From positions 1,426,001 to 1,490,000 of the forward strand of contig OZ245773.1 of NCBI GenBank assembly GCA_965227645.1: DNA of 64,000 nt. Direction: 5' to 3'. This document shows, piece after piece, positions 9,077 through 18,214 of the stretch. Origin of the DNA: Flavimaribacter sp024343425. GTDB lineage: Bacteria; Pseudomonadota; Alphaproteobacteria; Rhizobiales; Rhizobiaceae. The notes under the pieces are model-generated. The model saw nothing but the letters and a program-made list of their open reading frames with translations, was not told the DNA's origin and did no database searches. Made by a program: the position numbers and the translations under genes. Position 1 is the stretch's first letter; each line of letters opens with the position of its first letter.

Positions 9077-10285
9077 TCAGACTTTTTCCCAACCGGTCAG
9101 GTTTTCGACTTCCATCTGGCCTTCCTTGAACCGGATCAGGCGGCCGAGGCCGATTTGCTGATCTTCGATGGTCACCGGCTCGCCAAGGATGCCGCCAGTA
9201 TCCCAGTTCTCGATGGAACGCATGGCATTCGCCAGATTGTCGCCATTGACTTCCTCTCCGGCGTCAATGACCATTTCGAATGCCTTCGTCGCCATCATGG
9301 CGCTGATCCACGCGTCGAGGAAGCCAAGGCGGACGTAGCCGTTCCAGTTCGGATCCTTCTCGCGCAGAATGTTTCCGATGGTTTCCATGGTCGGACCAGC
9401 CGGCTCGTTCGTGTCGTCGTTCCAGACCTGAATGCCGATCAGGTCGTCGGCGACGCCTTCCATTGGGACGACCTTGGTCCGCTCGCTCTGCCATACAGTG
9501 CCGAGGAACTGGACGTCATCCATGCCGTAGTCGCGGACAAGGCGGACGATTTCAGGCCAAACGGCGACGGAATATCCGTGATGGATAACATGGGTAGGCT
9601 GCGCCTGGCGGATGGCGAGAGCAAAGGTGCTGACGTCCGTTTCGACGAATTTTGTCTGCTGGACCAGAACGACTTCGACACCCAATTCCTCTGCGCGGGC
9701 AATCGCTGCGTCGATACCGTCGCGGCCCATCCCGGTGGACGAGTGAATGATGGCGAGCTTCGGATTTTCTCCGCCGTTTGCCGCGACATATTCGACCAGC
9801 ATCAGCAGCTGGGCGCCATAGGTCGCCCCGGGCACAAAGTGATAAGGGTGCGTTTCCTCGTTCGCCAGTTCGGATGCAAAGGATCCCGAAGTCATCAGAA
9901 TCTTGTGCGTCGAGTTATTCTCGGGCGAGATCGCCTGGATCATGCCGGTGCTTTCACCGAAGAGGTAGTCGATGGGGCCTTCCGCCAGATGCTTTTTCAT
10001 GTTGGCGACCGCCACGTCGACCTTGAACGTCGAGTCGGCTATCTTCAGGTTGATCTTGCGGCCGCGAATTCCACCCTGAGAATTGATGAGTTTGACATAC
10101 TCCGTAAAGCCTTCGCCCTGAAATTTGCCGCCTTCGGCTGCGGGGCCGGTCAGATCGGCATGAACCGACCATACCAGTTCGTCGTCGGCGGCATGCGCCT
10201 TCATGATATTCAGGCCGCTTGCTGCGCCTATCGCTGCCGTGGCGCCGGCGGCTTTCAGAAATTTACGTCTGTTAAACATTGGCAT
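9077..10285 (-). CDS. ABC transporter substrate-binding protein (Peripla_BP_6, LivJ-like)
   Basis: 402-residue periplasmic binding protein. The start is taken at the ATG at 10285 because GGAGG lies five bases upstream. The N-terminus reads FNRRKFLKAAG followed by a hydrophobic stretch and AHA, a Tat-type signal peptide with cleavage near residue 32. The rest fits the type I periplasmic binding fold used by Liv and urea/amide transporters. It lies between livM and livF, four bases from livF. A hairpin at 10327-10347 separates it from livM and may raise its expression over the permease genes. Confidence 0.9.
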   Translation of the reverse strand: MPMFNRRKFLKAAGATAAIGAASGLNIMKAHAADDELVWSVHADLTGPAAEGGKFQGEGFTEYVKLINSQGGIRGRKINLKIADSTFKVDVAVANMKKHLAEGPIDYLFGESTGMIQAISPENNSTHKILMTSGSFASELANEETHPYHFVPGATYGAQLLMLVEYVAANGGENPKLAIIHSSTGMGRDGIDAAIARAEELGVEVVLVQQTKFVETDVSTFALAIRQAQPTHVIHHGYSVAVWPEIVRLVRDYGMDDVQFLGTVWQSERTKVVPMEGVADDLIGIQVWNDDTNEPAGPTMETIGNILREKDPNWNGYVRLGFLDAWISAMMATKAFEMVIDAGEEVNGDNLANAMRSIENWDTGGILGEPVTIEDQQIGLGRLIRFKEGQMEVENLTGWEKV

Positions 10286-10326
10286 TGGTTCCTCCAAGTG
10301 TTGCGATTGACATATCGCGGCTGTTC

Positions 10327-10347
10327 TTGCCGACGTCCGGTCGGCAA
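10327..10347 (-). other. Intercistronic hairpin livM / binding protein
   Basis: Perfect 8-bp stem TTGCCGAC / GTCGGCAA with a 5-base loop in the 69-bp gap upstream of the binding-protein gene. There is no U-run, so mRNA stabilisation or partial attenuation is more likely than termination. Confidence 0.5.
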
Positions 10348-10354
10348 AGGTTCC

Positions 10355-11392
10355 TCACGCGCGTTCGCGCAAGAGTTTGCGTCGCGTCCGGGTCCATAGC
10401 TGGGCCAGTCCGCGCGGTTCGAGTATCAGAAAGGCCACCATGATCAGGCCGAAGATCGTTTCGCGCAGGGGCGTGAGTATCGTGGCCAGATCGAAGCCGA
10501 GACTGCTTCCGATCAGAAGCGATGTTTCCCTGAGGAATTCAGGCAGCAGGGTTACGAACGCCGCGCCGAGAATTGCGCCAAGGATCGACCCCATTCCGCC
10601 GACGATCACGGCCGACAGGAAGAAGACGGACAACAGCAGTCCGAATTGTTCAGGGTTCACGAAGCGGTTGAAGTAGGCGAGCAACGCGCCGGCGATGCCT
10701 GCGTAGAAAGAGCCAAGGCCGAACGCCAGCAGCTTGTACCAAACGATTTCCACCCCGATTACCTGTGCCGTCAGATCGCGTTCCCTGATCGCGATAAAGG
10801 CGCGGCCGACGCGGGAGTGGATGACGTTGCGTGCGAAGATGGTCGACACGACCACGAAGAACAGGATGAGATAGTAGATGCTCGTCTCGTCGTTCAGGGC
10901 GATGCCGAAGACGACGGCGGGCGCAACCGACAGGCCGACATCGCCATTGGTCACGCTTTCCCAGTTCACGAAAACGAAATGCAGGATAAACTGCGCCGCG
11001 AGCGTCGCGATAACAAGGTACAGGCCTCGGATTCGAAGCGACGGCAATCCGAAGGCGATGCCGATGACCGTTGCAAGAATGCCGGCTGTCGGAATGGTAA
11101 CCCAGAACGGCATGCCGTAACGGCCCTGAAGGATCGCCACGGTGTAGGCTCCGACGCCGACGAAAGCAGCATGGCCGAGCGACAGCAGCCCGGTGTAACC
11201 CATCATGATGTTCAGGCCATGCGTCGCGATAATATTGATGCCGAGCAGTCCCGCAAAGAATATCCAGTAGCCAGGCAGCATGAGAGGCATGGCGGCAAGC
11301 GCGATGATGAAAATGAGGAGCCACAGGCGGTTGGCGGTCAATGGACTGGCTTTCGTTGTGGTCATAGCGGATTTGTCGACAGTGCTGCTCAT
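10355..11392 (-). CDS. livM: Branched-chain amino acid-type ABC permease LivM
   Basis: 345-residue inner-membrane permease with about nine to ten hydrophobic segments, containing the LivM block HGLNIMMGYTGLLSLGHAAF and the EAA-like loop near RERDLTAQVIG. The ATG at 11392 overlaps the livH stop (TGATG), so translation is coupled. It forms the heterodimeric channel with LivH. The C-terminus (LWTRTRRKLLRERA) is basic and cytoplasmic. Confidence 0.93.
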   Translation of the reverse strand: MSSTVDKSAMTTTKASPLTANRLWLLIFIIALAAMPLMLPGYWIFFAGLLGINIIATHGLNIMMGYTGLLSLGHAAFVGVGAYTVAILQGRYGMPFWVTIPTAGILATVIGIAFGLPSLRIRGLYLVIATLAAQFILHFVFVNWESVTNGDVGLSVAPAVVFGIALNDETSIYYLILFFVVVSTIFARNVIHSRVGRAFIAIRERDLTAQVIGVEIVWYKLLAFGLGSFYAGIAGALLAYFNRFVNPEQFGLLLSVFFLSAVIVGGMGSILGAILGAAFVTLLPEFLRETSLLIGSSLGFDLATILTPLRETIFGLIMVAFLILEPRGLAQLWTRTRRKLLRERA

Positions 11393-12273
11393 CAAATTCT
11401 CTCTACTTCCTTGCCGCCGAACAGGCCGGTCGGCTTGACGAGAAGAATGATCAGCACCAGCACATATGGGGTGATTTCGCGGAATTCGCTCGGCAGAAAG
11501 AGCCCGGTGATCGCTTCAAGCCAACCGATGATGAAGCCTGCCACCAGAACCCCGCCGATCGAAGCCATGCCGCCCAGGATGACCACGGACAGCACATTCA
11601 AGGCAATCATGCCCAGATGCGGCGTGAGCGTGTTGACGTTGGCCATCAGAACACCGCTGATACAGCCGGTGATCGCGGCAATGATCCACGAAAACGCCAC
11701 GACGTTGCGCACATTAATGCCCATAGAATAGGCGGTCACAGCGCTCTCGGCCGCAGCGCGCAGCGCGACTCCGGCTCGTGAGAAGCGAAGATAGGCGATG
11801 AGGCCCACGACGATAACGACAGCGATTGCAAAGGCTCGCGCGGTCTTGCCAGGCACGAAGATGTCGCCGAGCATGACTGGCGAACGCGACAGGATCGCAG
11901 GAATATTCATTTCGTTCGGTCCCCAGACCATGCCCACGACGCCGCGTATGATCGAGCCTATTCCGAACGTCACCATCACGATCGCAATGAAAGGCCGACC
12001 AAGCATCGGGCGGATTGCGACACGCTCGATGACAAGCGCGACGAGGATCGATCCGGCCATGGCGACAATCATTCCGACCACGGGACCAAGGGTGAACGTC
12101 ACAGTCGCCGCATAGAAGAAATAGGCAGACAGCATCATCATCTCGCCCATGGCGAAATTGAAGGTGTGGGACGCCTTGAAGATCACTATGATGCCGAGCG
12201 CAATGAGGGCATAGATTCCGCCTGCGGCGATGCCGACGATCGAGTACTCGATGAACAGTTGCATTGGGCTCAT
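11392..12273 (-). CDS. livH: Branched-chain amino acid-type ABC permease LivH
   Basis: 293-residue permease with typical LivH features: the N-terminal YSIVGIAAGGIYALIALGI helix, the FNFAMGEMMMLSAYFFY segment, and a late GGMASIGGVLVAGFIIGWLE loop. A GAGGAG ribosome site precedes the ATG. It lies 10 bp downstream of livG and overlaps livM by one base. Confidence 0.93.
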   Translation of the reverse strand: MSPMQLFIEYSIVGIAAGGIYALIALGIIVIFKASHTFNFAMGEMMMLSAYFFYAATVTFTLGPVVGMIVAMAGSILVALVIERVAIRPMLGRPFIAIVMVTFGIGSIIRGVVGMVWGPNEMNIPAILSRSPVMLGDIFVPGKTARAFAIAVVIVVGLIAYLRFSRAGVALRAAAESAVTAYSMGINVRNVVAFSWIIAAITGCISGVLMANVNTLTPHLGMIALNVLSVVILGGMASIGGVLVAGFIIGWLEAITGLFLPSEFREITPYVLVLIILLVKPTGLFGGKEVERI

Positions 12274-12283
12274 CGTCGTCTCC

Positions 12284-13063
12284 TCAGGCAGCGCTTTTCG
12301 TGGTTTCGTCTACGGATCCGAGATAAGCCTTTATGACTTCCGGATTGTTGCGGACTTCGTCCGGCGTTCCGGATGCGATCGGCTCTCCGAAAGACAGCAC
12401 GACGATCGCGTCCGAAATTCCCATCACCATGCTCATGTCATGTTCGATAAGCAGCACGGTCGTGTTAAGGTCTTCTTTCACGCGAAGGACAAATCGGCTC
12501 ATCTCGCTCTTCTCTTCGCGGTTCATGCCGGCGACCGGTTCGTCGAGCAGCAGGATCTTGGGCCGCATGACCAGCGCACGGGCGAGTTCGACGCGTTTTT
12601 GAAGTCCATAGGCCAGGTCTTCGACCTGATCGTTGCGGACCTTGTCGAGTTCGAGCAATTCGATGACTTCGGCGGCTTCCCTTTCCAGATCCGCCTCTTC
12701 ACGGCGTGTAATCGGCAAAAGCAGGCCGGCCGACAGAATTCCGCTTTTCAGATGGGTGTGGGCGCCAAGTTTGATGTTGTCGGTTACGGTCATGCCGTGA
12801 AACAGCGCGATGTTCTGGAAGGTGCGCGCCATTCCGCGATAGGCCCGCTGATGCGGCTTCAGGGAGGAGATATCCTCGCCGTCCAATGTGACGCGACCTT
12901 TCTGAGGCTTGTAAAATCCCGATATGACGTTGAAGAGGCTTGTCTTGCCTGCGCCGTTCGGTCCGATCACTGCGGTGATCTTGCCGGTGTCGGCGCTGAC
13001 GGAAACGCCAGAAAGCGCCTTCACCCCGCCAAAGGCAAGCTGGATGTTTTGGATATCAAGCAT
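12284..13063 (-). CDS. livG: Branched-chain amino acid-type ABC transporter ATPase LivG
   Basis: 259-residue ATPase. Walker A GPNGAGKT at 34-41; LivG-type signature region LAYGLQKRVELARAL; Walker B ILLLDEP followed by VAGMN; switch histidine in LIEHDM. The extra C-terminal helix of the LivG/BCA_ABC_TP_C type is present (PEVIKAYLG). First gene of the liv operon; the 166 bp upstream contain a TetR-type half-site (13173-13185), suggesting control together with the catabolic genes. Confidence 0.93.
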   Translation of the reverse strand: MLDIQNIQLAFGGVKALSGVSVSADTGKITAVIGPNGAGKTSLFNVISGFYKPQKGRVTLDGEDISSLKPHQRAYRGMARTFQNIALFHGMTVTDNIKLGAHTHLKSGILSAGLLLPITRREEADLEREAAEVIELLELDKVRNDQVEDLAYGLQKRVELARALVMRPKILLLDEPVAGMNREEKSEMSRFVLRVKEDLNTTVLLIEHDMSMVMGISDAIVVLSFGEPIASGTPDEVRNNPEVIKAYLGSVDETTKSAA

Positions 13064-13172
13064 GTCGGATTGTAAACGCCTTGTTCCAGGCGCGCCGCGG
13101 CGCAGTCGCAGAAATTTTCATTGTATTCCTCCCGTCTCCGGATCACTCCCAAGTCCCCCGGATGTGTAAAGT

Positions 13173-13185
13173 CTAACACTTGTTC
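13173..13185 (-). promoter_or_regulatory. Candidate TetR-type operator upstream of livG
   Basis: On the minus strand the sequence reads GAAC-AAGT-GTTAG, matching the NAAC-N4-GTTAG pattern found at four other promoters of this region. It lies 110 bp upstream of the livG start. Confidence 0.4.
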
Positions 13186-13229
13186 GAAAGTTTGTCATCA
13201 TCCGCTGACGACTTTCACTAATAGATTTA

Positions 13230-14015
13230 TCAAGTGCCTGTAAACGTTGGCTTTCTTTTCTCCAGGAAGGCTGTCATGGCCTCCCGTTTGTCCTCTGTTC
13301 CGAACAGCAAATAGGCTGCTCTTCGCTCCATCATGATGGCCGTATCGAGCGGCGCGTCAGCGCCAGCGAGCACGACGCGCTTGATCTCGGCCACAGCCAG
13401 TGGTGGCATTGACGTGATGTCAGATGCAACCTTCAGGGATTCTGCCAGAACGGCGTCATCGGCGACAACTTTGCTTACCAGTCCGGCAGCAAATGCTTCT
13501 TCGGCATCCAACATTGATCCGGTAAGAAGCATCAGCATGGCGCGGTGTTTTCCAATCGCGCGGGGCAGTCGCTGGGTCCCTCCGGCCCCCGGCATGATTC
13601 CCAGCCTGACTTCCGGCTGCCCGAATCGAGCGCCTTTTCCCGCGATGATCACATCGGCGCACATCGCCAGTTCGCATCCGCCTCCGAGCGCATAGCCGTT
13701 GACGGCTGCAATGACGGGCTTCGGGCAGTTGCGTATGGCGGCCCAGTTGGTTTCGTCGCCATGCGCCATCATTTCCGCCGGTTCGGTCGCGACCATGGCC
13801 TTGATGTCGGCGCCGGCGGCGAATGCTTTTTCGTTGCCGGTAATGACGATTGCGCGACAATCGCGATCCTCGGACAGGGCGAGCATGTGGTCGCGCAGCT
13901 CTACTCTCAGAGCCGGGCTCAGAGCGTTGCGGACTTCCGGGCGGTTTAGCCGCAGCAGGGTTACATGCGGCGCAGGTCTTTCCATCAGAACCAGGGTCAC
14001 GCGGCTATCCTCCAT
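13230..14015 (-). CDS. Enoyl-CoA hydratase/isomerase family protein
   Basis: 261-residue crotonase. Oxyanion-hole motifs FAAGADIKAM and GYALGGGCELAMCAD are canonical. The first catalytic glutamate is kept in GQPEVRLG, with GAGGTQRLPRAIG after it, but the second position is Met/Leu (RAMLMLLTG) instead of Glu, so isomerase or modified hydratase chemistry is possible. It is transcribed in the same direction as the liv operon but separated from it by 166 bp, and is divergent from the CoA-ester lyase gene at 14173, sharing an intergenic region with an operator-like site at 14057. Confidence 0.9.
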   Translation of the reverse strand: MEDSRVTLVLMERPAPHVTLLRLNRPEVRNALSPALRVELRDHMLALSEDRDCRAIVITGNEKAFAAGADIKAMVATEPAEMMAHGDETNWAAIRNCPKPVIAAVNGYALGGGCELAMCADVIIAGKGARFGQPEVRLGIMPGAGGTQRLPRAIGKHRAMLMLLTGSMLDAEEAFAAGLVSKVVADDAVLAESLKVASDITSMPPLAVAEIKRVVLAGADAPLDTAIMMERRAAYLLFGTEDKREAMTAFLEKRKPTFTGT

Positions 14016-14056
14016 GACGATGTCGAGACACCAAAGGGGTTTACGAACTTAAAATC

Positions 14057-14069
14057 GAACGGTAGTTAG
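14057..14069. promoter_or_regulatory. Candidate TetR-type operator
   Basis: GAAC-GGTA-GTTAG in the 157-bp divergent region between the crotonase gene and the CoA-ester lyase operon. It matches the site at 18916-18928 at 12 of 13 bases. Confidence 0.45.
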
Positions 14070-14172
14070 AATTATAGAAAGGTGTGCGGCGCTGTCAAAG
14101 ATCGTTTACAGGCGTGTAACGGCTGTCATCGTCGAACGACCTGCCATTTCTGTCTTAGCGGAGGAGCATAGA

Positions 14173-15102
14173 ATGCCAACACAGCCCAAGAGATTGCGTC
14201 GATGCCAGCTCGCCGTGCCGGGCTCCAGCGAAAAAATGATGACCAGGGCCGCTTCTCTCGACGTCGATCATGTCTTCCTGGATCTGGAGGACGCCGTGGC
14301 GCCGAATGCAAAAGTTGGCGCGCGCGACCAGATCGTCGATGCGCTCAACACTCTCGATTTCGGGTCATCGGTGCGCTGCGTGCGCATCAACGATCTCGAC
14401 ACGCATTACGCCTATGAGGACATCATTACGGTCGTTGAAGGCGCGGGTGACAATGTCGACACCATTCTGGCGCCAAAGGTTCGCAACGCCTGCGACGTAC
14501 GTTTTGTCGATCGACTGCTTTCGCAGATCGAGCGAAAACTTGGTCTGAAGCGTCGAATCGGCATCGAGGTGCTGATCGAGGAGGCCGAAGCGATGATGCG
14601 CGTCGAGGAAATCGCCGGCGCCTCCGATCGGCTTGAGGCTCTCATCTTCGGCATGGGCGATTATTCCGCCTCGCAGGGTATCGATACCCGCGCGATCTCC
14701 GGCGATTCGGGATATCCCGGCGACATCTGGCACTATGCCCGTTTCAAGATGATCGTCGCCGCCCGCACATTCGGACTGGACGCCGTCGACGGACCCTTTG
14801 TCAATTTCCGCGATGGCGACTGGTTCCGGACCGAGTGCGTTCGGGCAAAGCAACTGGGCGCGGTGGGCAAGTGGGCCATTCATCCAAGCCAGGTCGCCAT
14901 GGCACAGGAGGTTTTCAGTCCGTCCCAGGAAGAAGTCGACAAGGCCTACAAGGCGGTAGCCGCCTATCGTGAAGCCCAGGAACAGGGCCTGGGGGCAATC
15001 CAGGTGGATGGCCAGATGGTCGACGTCGCAACCGTGCGTCTCGTTCAGAAGGTCATCGATCAGGCCGAACTGGCCGGTATCACGCCGAGCAAAGGTCTAT
15101 AG
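14173..15102 (+). CDS. HpcH/HpaI-family CoA-ester lyase (malyl-/beta-methylmalyl-CoA lyase-like)
   Basis: 309-residue TIM-barrel lyase of the CitE/malyl-CoA lyase group. Seen: RRCQLAVPGSSEKMM at the N-terminus, the Mg-binding acid in FLDLEDAVAP, the IEVLIEEAEAM segment and ALIFGMGDYSAS. These families cleave malyl-CoA or beta-methylmalyl-CoA to glyoxylate plus acetyl- or propionyl-CoA, or citramalyl-CoA to pyruvate plus acetyl-CoA. The next gene, one base away, resembles mesaconyl-CoA hydratase, which makes exactly such a substrate, so beta-methylmalyl-CoA cleavage is the favoured reading. First gene of a four-gene operon. Confidence 0.85.
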   Translation: MPTQPKRLRRCQLAVPGSSEKMMTRAASLDVDHVFLDLEDAVAPNAKVGARDQIVDALNTLDFGSSVRCVRINDLDTHYAYEDIITVVEGAGDNVDTILAPKVRNACDVRFVDRLLSQIERKLGLKRRIGIEVLIEEAEAMMRVEEIAGASDRLEALIFGMGDYSASQGIDTRAISGDSGYPGDIWHYARFKMIVAARTFGLDAVDGPFVNFRDGDWFRTECVRAKQLGAVGKWAIHPSQVAMAQEVFSPSQEEVDKAYKAVAAYREAQEQGLGAIQVDGQMVDVATVRLVQKVIDQAELAGITPSKGL

Positions 15103-15103
15103 A

Positions 15104-16153
15104 ATGACAAAGTCCACGCGTGGCAACTTCTTCGAGGATTTTCACCTCGGTCAGAAGATCACCCATGCCGTTCCGCGCACAATCACGACTGGAGACGTGT
15201 CTCTGTATTCCGCACTCTACGGCATGCGATTTGCAATCCAGTCATCGGACAGCTTTGCACAGTCGGTCGGACTGGAGAGGGCGCCCGTCGACAACCTGCT
15301 GCTCTTTCACGTCATCTTCGGCAAGACGGTTCCCGATGTTTCGCTCAACGCCGTCGCCAATCTCGGATATGCGGAATGCCGGTTCTTCGCTCCCGCAAAG
15401 CCCGGCGACAGCTTTACAGCGGTTTCGGAGGTCATAGGCCTTCGCCAGAATTCGAGCGGCAAGACCGGCATTGTGTATGTCCGCTCGACCGGCTTCAACC
15501 AGCGGGGAGAAGAGGTTCTCAGTTTCGTTCGCTGGGTCATGGTCAACAAGCGGGACGCCGGCTATCCGGCGCCCGAACCGGTGACGCCGGACCTTGCCGC
15601 CGCAGTGGCTGGCGACACGCTCCACGTTCCGGATGGACTTCGCTTTTCCAAGTACGATCCCGGGTTGGCCGGCAGCCCGTATTTCTTCGAGGATTACAGG
15701 ATCGGGGAGAGAATCGATCACATTGATGGCATGACTATCGAAGAGGCGGAGCACCAGATAGCCACCCGACTGTACCAGAACACGGCGAAAGGACATTTCG
15801 ACGATGTGCTACAACGAAACAGCCGGTTCGGGCGTCGCATCGTTTATGGCGGACATGTCATTTCGCTCGCCCGCTCGCTTTCCTTCAACGGTCTGGCCAA
15901 TGGCTCTTTCGTCGCGGCGATCAATGGGGGGCGTCATGTCAATCCGGCTGCGGCCGGCGACACCGTCTATTGCGCGAGTGAAATTCTGGAAAGCGCCGCG
16001 CTTCCAGGTCGCGGCGATCTGGGAGCATTGCGCGTGCGTACGATAGCGACGAAAGACATGTCTTGCGGGAAATTCGCCGACTCCGGTGAACTGGCCGAGG
16101 ACAACCTGCTCCTTGAACTCGATTACTGGTTGTTGACGCCATGTCGCCCCTGA
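15104..16153 (+). CDS. mch: MaoC-family dehydratase, mesaconyl-CoA hydratase-like
   Basis: 349-residue double hot-dog protein. The N-terminal half contains the pattern known from mesaconyl-CoA hydratase (beta-methylmalyl-CoA dehydratase) of the ethylmalonyl-CoA pathway: GNFFEDFHLGQKITHAVPRT, SSDSFA, FHVIFGKTVPDVSLNAVANLGYAE and QNSSGKTG. The C-terminal half repeats the hot-dog with YFFEDYRIGERIDHIDGMT. The ATG at 15104 is chosen just after the lyase stop; a longer frame overlaps the lyase. Expected reaction: mesaconyl-C1-CoA plus water to beta-methylmalyl-CoA. It may be a catabolic paralogue and not the housekeeping pathway enzyme. Confidence 0.82.
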   Translation: MTKSTRGNFFEDFHLGQKITHAVPRTITTGDVSLYSALYGMRFAIQSSDSFAQSVGLERAPVDNLLLFHVIFGKTVPDVSLNAVANLGYAECRFFAPAKPGDSFTAVSEVIGLRQNSSGKTGIVYVRSTGFNQRGEEVLSFVRWVMVNKRDAGYPAPEPVTPDLAAAVAGDTLHVPDGLRFSKYDPGLAGSPYFFEDYRIGERIDHIDGMTIEEAEHQIATRLYQNTAKGHFDDVLQRNSRFGRRIVYGGHVISLARSLSFNGLANGSFVAAINGGRHVNPAAAGDTVYCASEILESAALPGRGDLGALRVRTIATKDMSCGKFADSGELAEDNLLLELDYWLLTPCRP

Positions 16154-17208
16154 ACCAATCCGCTCAATCGAAATTGACGTCGTCGGGCCGCCTGGATTTC
16201 CAGTGGGATGCGCCGCCGGCTCCCGGTGAAGTCATCGTCGTCGCCCCGGGCATTCTCTGGGCGCGATTGCCGCTTCCCTTTCGTCTCAATCACGTCAATG
16301 TCTGGCTCCTGGAAGACGACGACGGCTGGACGGTCATCGATACCGGATGCGCGACACCGGAAATTCTCGACTTATGGGAGAAGCTGCTTGCCGGACCGAT
16401 GGGGGGACGCCCGGTCGTACGCGTGATCGCAACGCACGGCCATGTCGATCACATCGGTCTTAGCGGGTGGATGGTCGACAGGTTTGGCAGCCAGTTCATC
16501 GGCACCTTCGCCGAGTGGATGTGGGCGCGCGTTAGCCACACACATGACATGCCCGGTTCGAGCGCCGCCCATCGCGACTACCTTGTCAACAACGGGCTCG
16601 AGCCGTCGGACGCTGAGGAACTCGTCTCGAACCGGCGCGGCTTCATCGACCTCTCCACACCTCTTCCCGGAGTGATCTCCGAGATCCGGGACGGCGACGT
16701 TGTCCGTTTCGCCCGCCGCGACTGGCGGGTGATCGTAACCGGCGGTCATGCATTCGAGCATGCATCGTTCCATGACGCCGAAAGCGGCATCCTGATTGCT
16801 GGCGATCACCTTCTGCCCAGGATTTCTCCGGTTATCGCTGTTTACGAAATGATGCCGGCGGCCGATCCTCTCGGCGATTACCTGGCGTCCTTCGGAAAGT
16901 TCGACGCTGTCGGTGACGATACGCTCGTCCTGCCGTCCCACGATATGCCCTATCGCGGCATCCGTGAGCGGATCCGGCAGCTCGAGAGGCATCACATCGA
17001 ACGTCTTGACGCCGTTGTCGCCTATCTGAAGGAGCCATGCTCGGCTCTTGATCTGTCGCGAAAGATGTTTCCAAAAGTGGAAGGGCTCGCCAATCTGGGC
17101 TTTGCTCTGGGCGAAACGCTCGCCCACGTTAACTACCTCGTGCGCGTTGGAACCGTGGTCGATGTTTCCGATTCGCCCAATTCAGCGCTTTTCCAGGCTA
17201 CAAGTTGA
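16141..17208 (+). CDS. MBL-fold metallo-hydrolase
   Basis: 355-residue metallo-beta-lactamase-fold protein. The dinuclear metal motif is THGHVDH, with further ligands in GGHAFEH and AGDHLL, and a C-terminal winged extension (residues about 270-350). It overlaps the preceding gene by 13 bases. Related proteins in acyl-CoA clusters act as thioesterases or lactonases; which bond is cut here is unknown. Confidence 0.85.
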   Translation: MSPLNQSAQSKLTSSGRLDFQWDAPPAPGEVIVVAPGILWARLPLPFRLNHVNVWLLEDDDGWTVIDTGCATPEILDLWEKLLAGPMGGRPVVRVIATHGHVDHIGLSGWMVDRFGSQFIGTFAEWMWARVSHTHDMPGSSAAHRDYLVNNGLEPSDAEELVSNRRGFIDLSTPLPGVISEIRDGDVVRFARRDWRVIVTGGHAFEHASFHDAESGILIAGDHLLPRISPVIAVYEMMPAADPLGDYLASFGKFDAVGDDTLVLPSHDMPYRGIRERIRQLERHHIERLDAVVAYLKEPCSALDLSRKMFPKVEGLANLGFALGETLAHVNYLVRVGTVVDVSDSPNSALFQATS

Positions 17209-17218
17209 GAAAGATGGC

Positions 17219-18133
17219 ATGATTCAGTCGAGAGCTCGCCGGTCTGTCCTTTATGTTCCCGGCTCGAACGGAAAGGCGATGGCAAAGACCAGCCGGCTTT
17301 CCTGCGATTCAGTAATCTTCGACCTGGAGGACGCCGTGGCGCCCGACGCCAAGTCCGATGCACGCAACGCCGTCGTCGAGCATTTTCAAGCCACCGAAGC
17401 CGGTCGCAAGGAACGGATTATCCGTATCAACGCGCTTACCGGCCAATGGGGCGGTCAGGATACTGCCGCGGCCGCCAAGGCGAAGCCGGACGCTGTCCTT
17501 GTTCCCAAAGTCGAGACAGCAAACATGCTGGCGGAGGCCCGTCAGGCTCTTGACGCCGCAGGAGCCTCCGGCACGCCGCTGTGGGCGATGATCGAGACGC
17601 CGCTTGCATTCGTCAATCTGGCGGACATATGCCGCGTGGGCTCTGATGACGCAATCAGGCTCGAATGCATGGTCGCAGGCACGAACGATATCGCCAAGGA
17701 GACGTCCCTGCCGCTTCCGGAAGGGCGCGCCACGATCGTCCATTGGCTGGCTATGCTGGTGCTGCATGCGCGCGCCTTCGGAATCGACGTGCTGGATGGC
17801 GTCTACAACGACTTTCGCGACGCGGACGGTTTCTCCAGGGAATGCCAGGAGGGCGCGCGACTTGGTTTTGACGGAAAGACGTTGATTCACCCCAGCCAGA
17901 TCGAGGCGGCGAACGCAGCGTTCTCACCGACCGAAGAAGCAATCGCGGACGCACGGGCCATTGTATCCGTCTTCGATCTGCCGGAAAACGCCAGGGAGGG
18001 CGTGGTGTCGGTGAACGGGCGGATGGTGGAGCGCCTGCATGCTGAGGCCGCGCGTCGACTGCTTGCAAAGCTGGACAACCTGAACGCACAGCCGCTGACC
18101 GTCGGGTTCGCCGGCGCACTGCGCCGAACATGA
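17219..18133 (+). CDS. HpcH/HpaI-family CoA-ester lyase (CitE-like)
   Basis: 304-residue lyase of the citrate-lyase-beta/citramalyl-CoA lyase group. Motifs: RRSVLYVPGSNGKAM, FDLEDAVAP (metal ligand), MIETPLAFVNL, and VAGTNDIAKET. It differs from the lyase at 14173 in the GTND loop, so the two probably have different substrates (for example citramalyl-CoA versus beta-methylmalyl-CoA). The ATG at 17219 is preferred, since the upstream extension overlaps the MBL gene. Last gene before the TetR gene at 18215. Confidence 0.85.
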   Translation: MIQSRARRSVLYVPGSNGKAMAKTSRLSCDSVIFDLEDAVAPDAKSDARNAVVEHFQATEAGRKERIIRINALTGQWGGQDTAAAAKAKPDAVLVPKVETANMLAEARQALDAAGASGTPLWAMIETPLAFVNLADICRVGSDDAIRLECMVAGTNDIAKETSLPLPEGRATIVHWLAMLVLHARAFGIDVLDGVYNDFRDADGFSRECQEGARLGFDGKTLIHPSQIEAANAAFSPTEEAIADARAIVSVFDLPENAREGVVSVNGRMVERLHAEAARRLLAKLDNLNAQPLTVGFAGALRRT

Positions 18134-18175
18134 TCACATCCATTGACGCGCCCACCGAGACAGAGTAGCACGAGG

Positions 18176-18194
18176 CTAACGAACGGTTGGTAAG
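18176..18194 (+). promoter_or_regulatory. Imperfect palindrome / TetR-type operator
   Basis: CTAACGAACGGTTGGTAAG: 7 of 9 positions match between arms around a central base. It ends 8 bases before the ribosome site of the TetR gene, consistent with autorepression. It contains the NAAC-N4-GKTA core. Confidence 0.5.
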
Positions 18195-18214
18195 TGGTTT
18201 TTGGAGGAGCACGG

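Noticed and set aside
10646..11731. Long plus-strand frame over livM/livH
   Set aside because: Antisense shadow; the minus-strand permease genes have clear helices and coupled starts.
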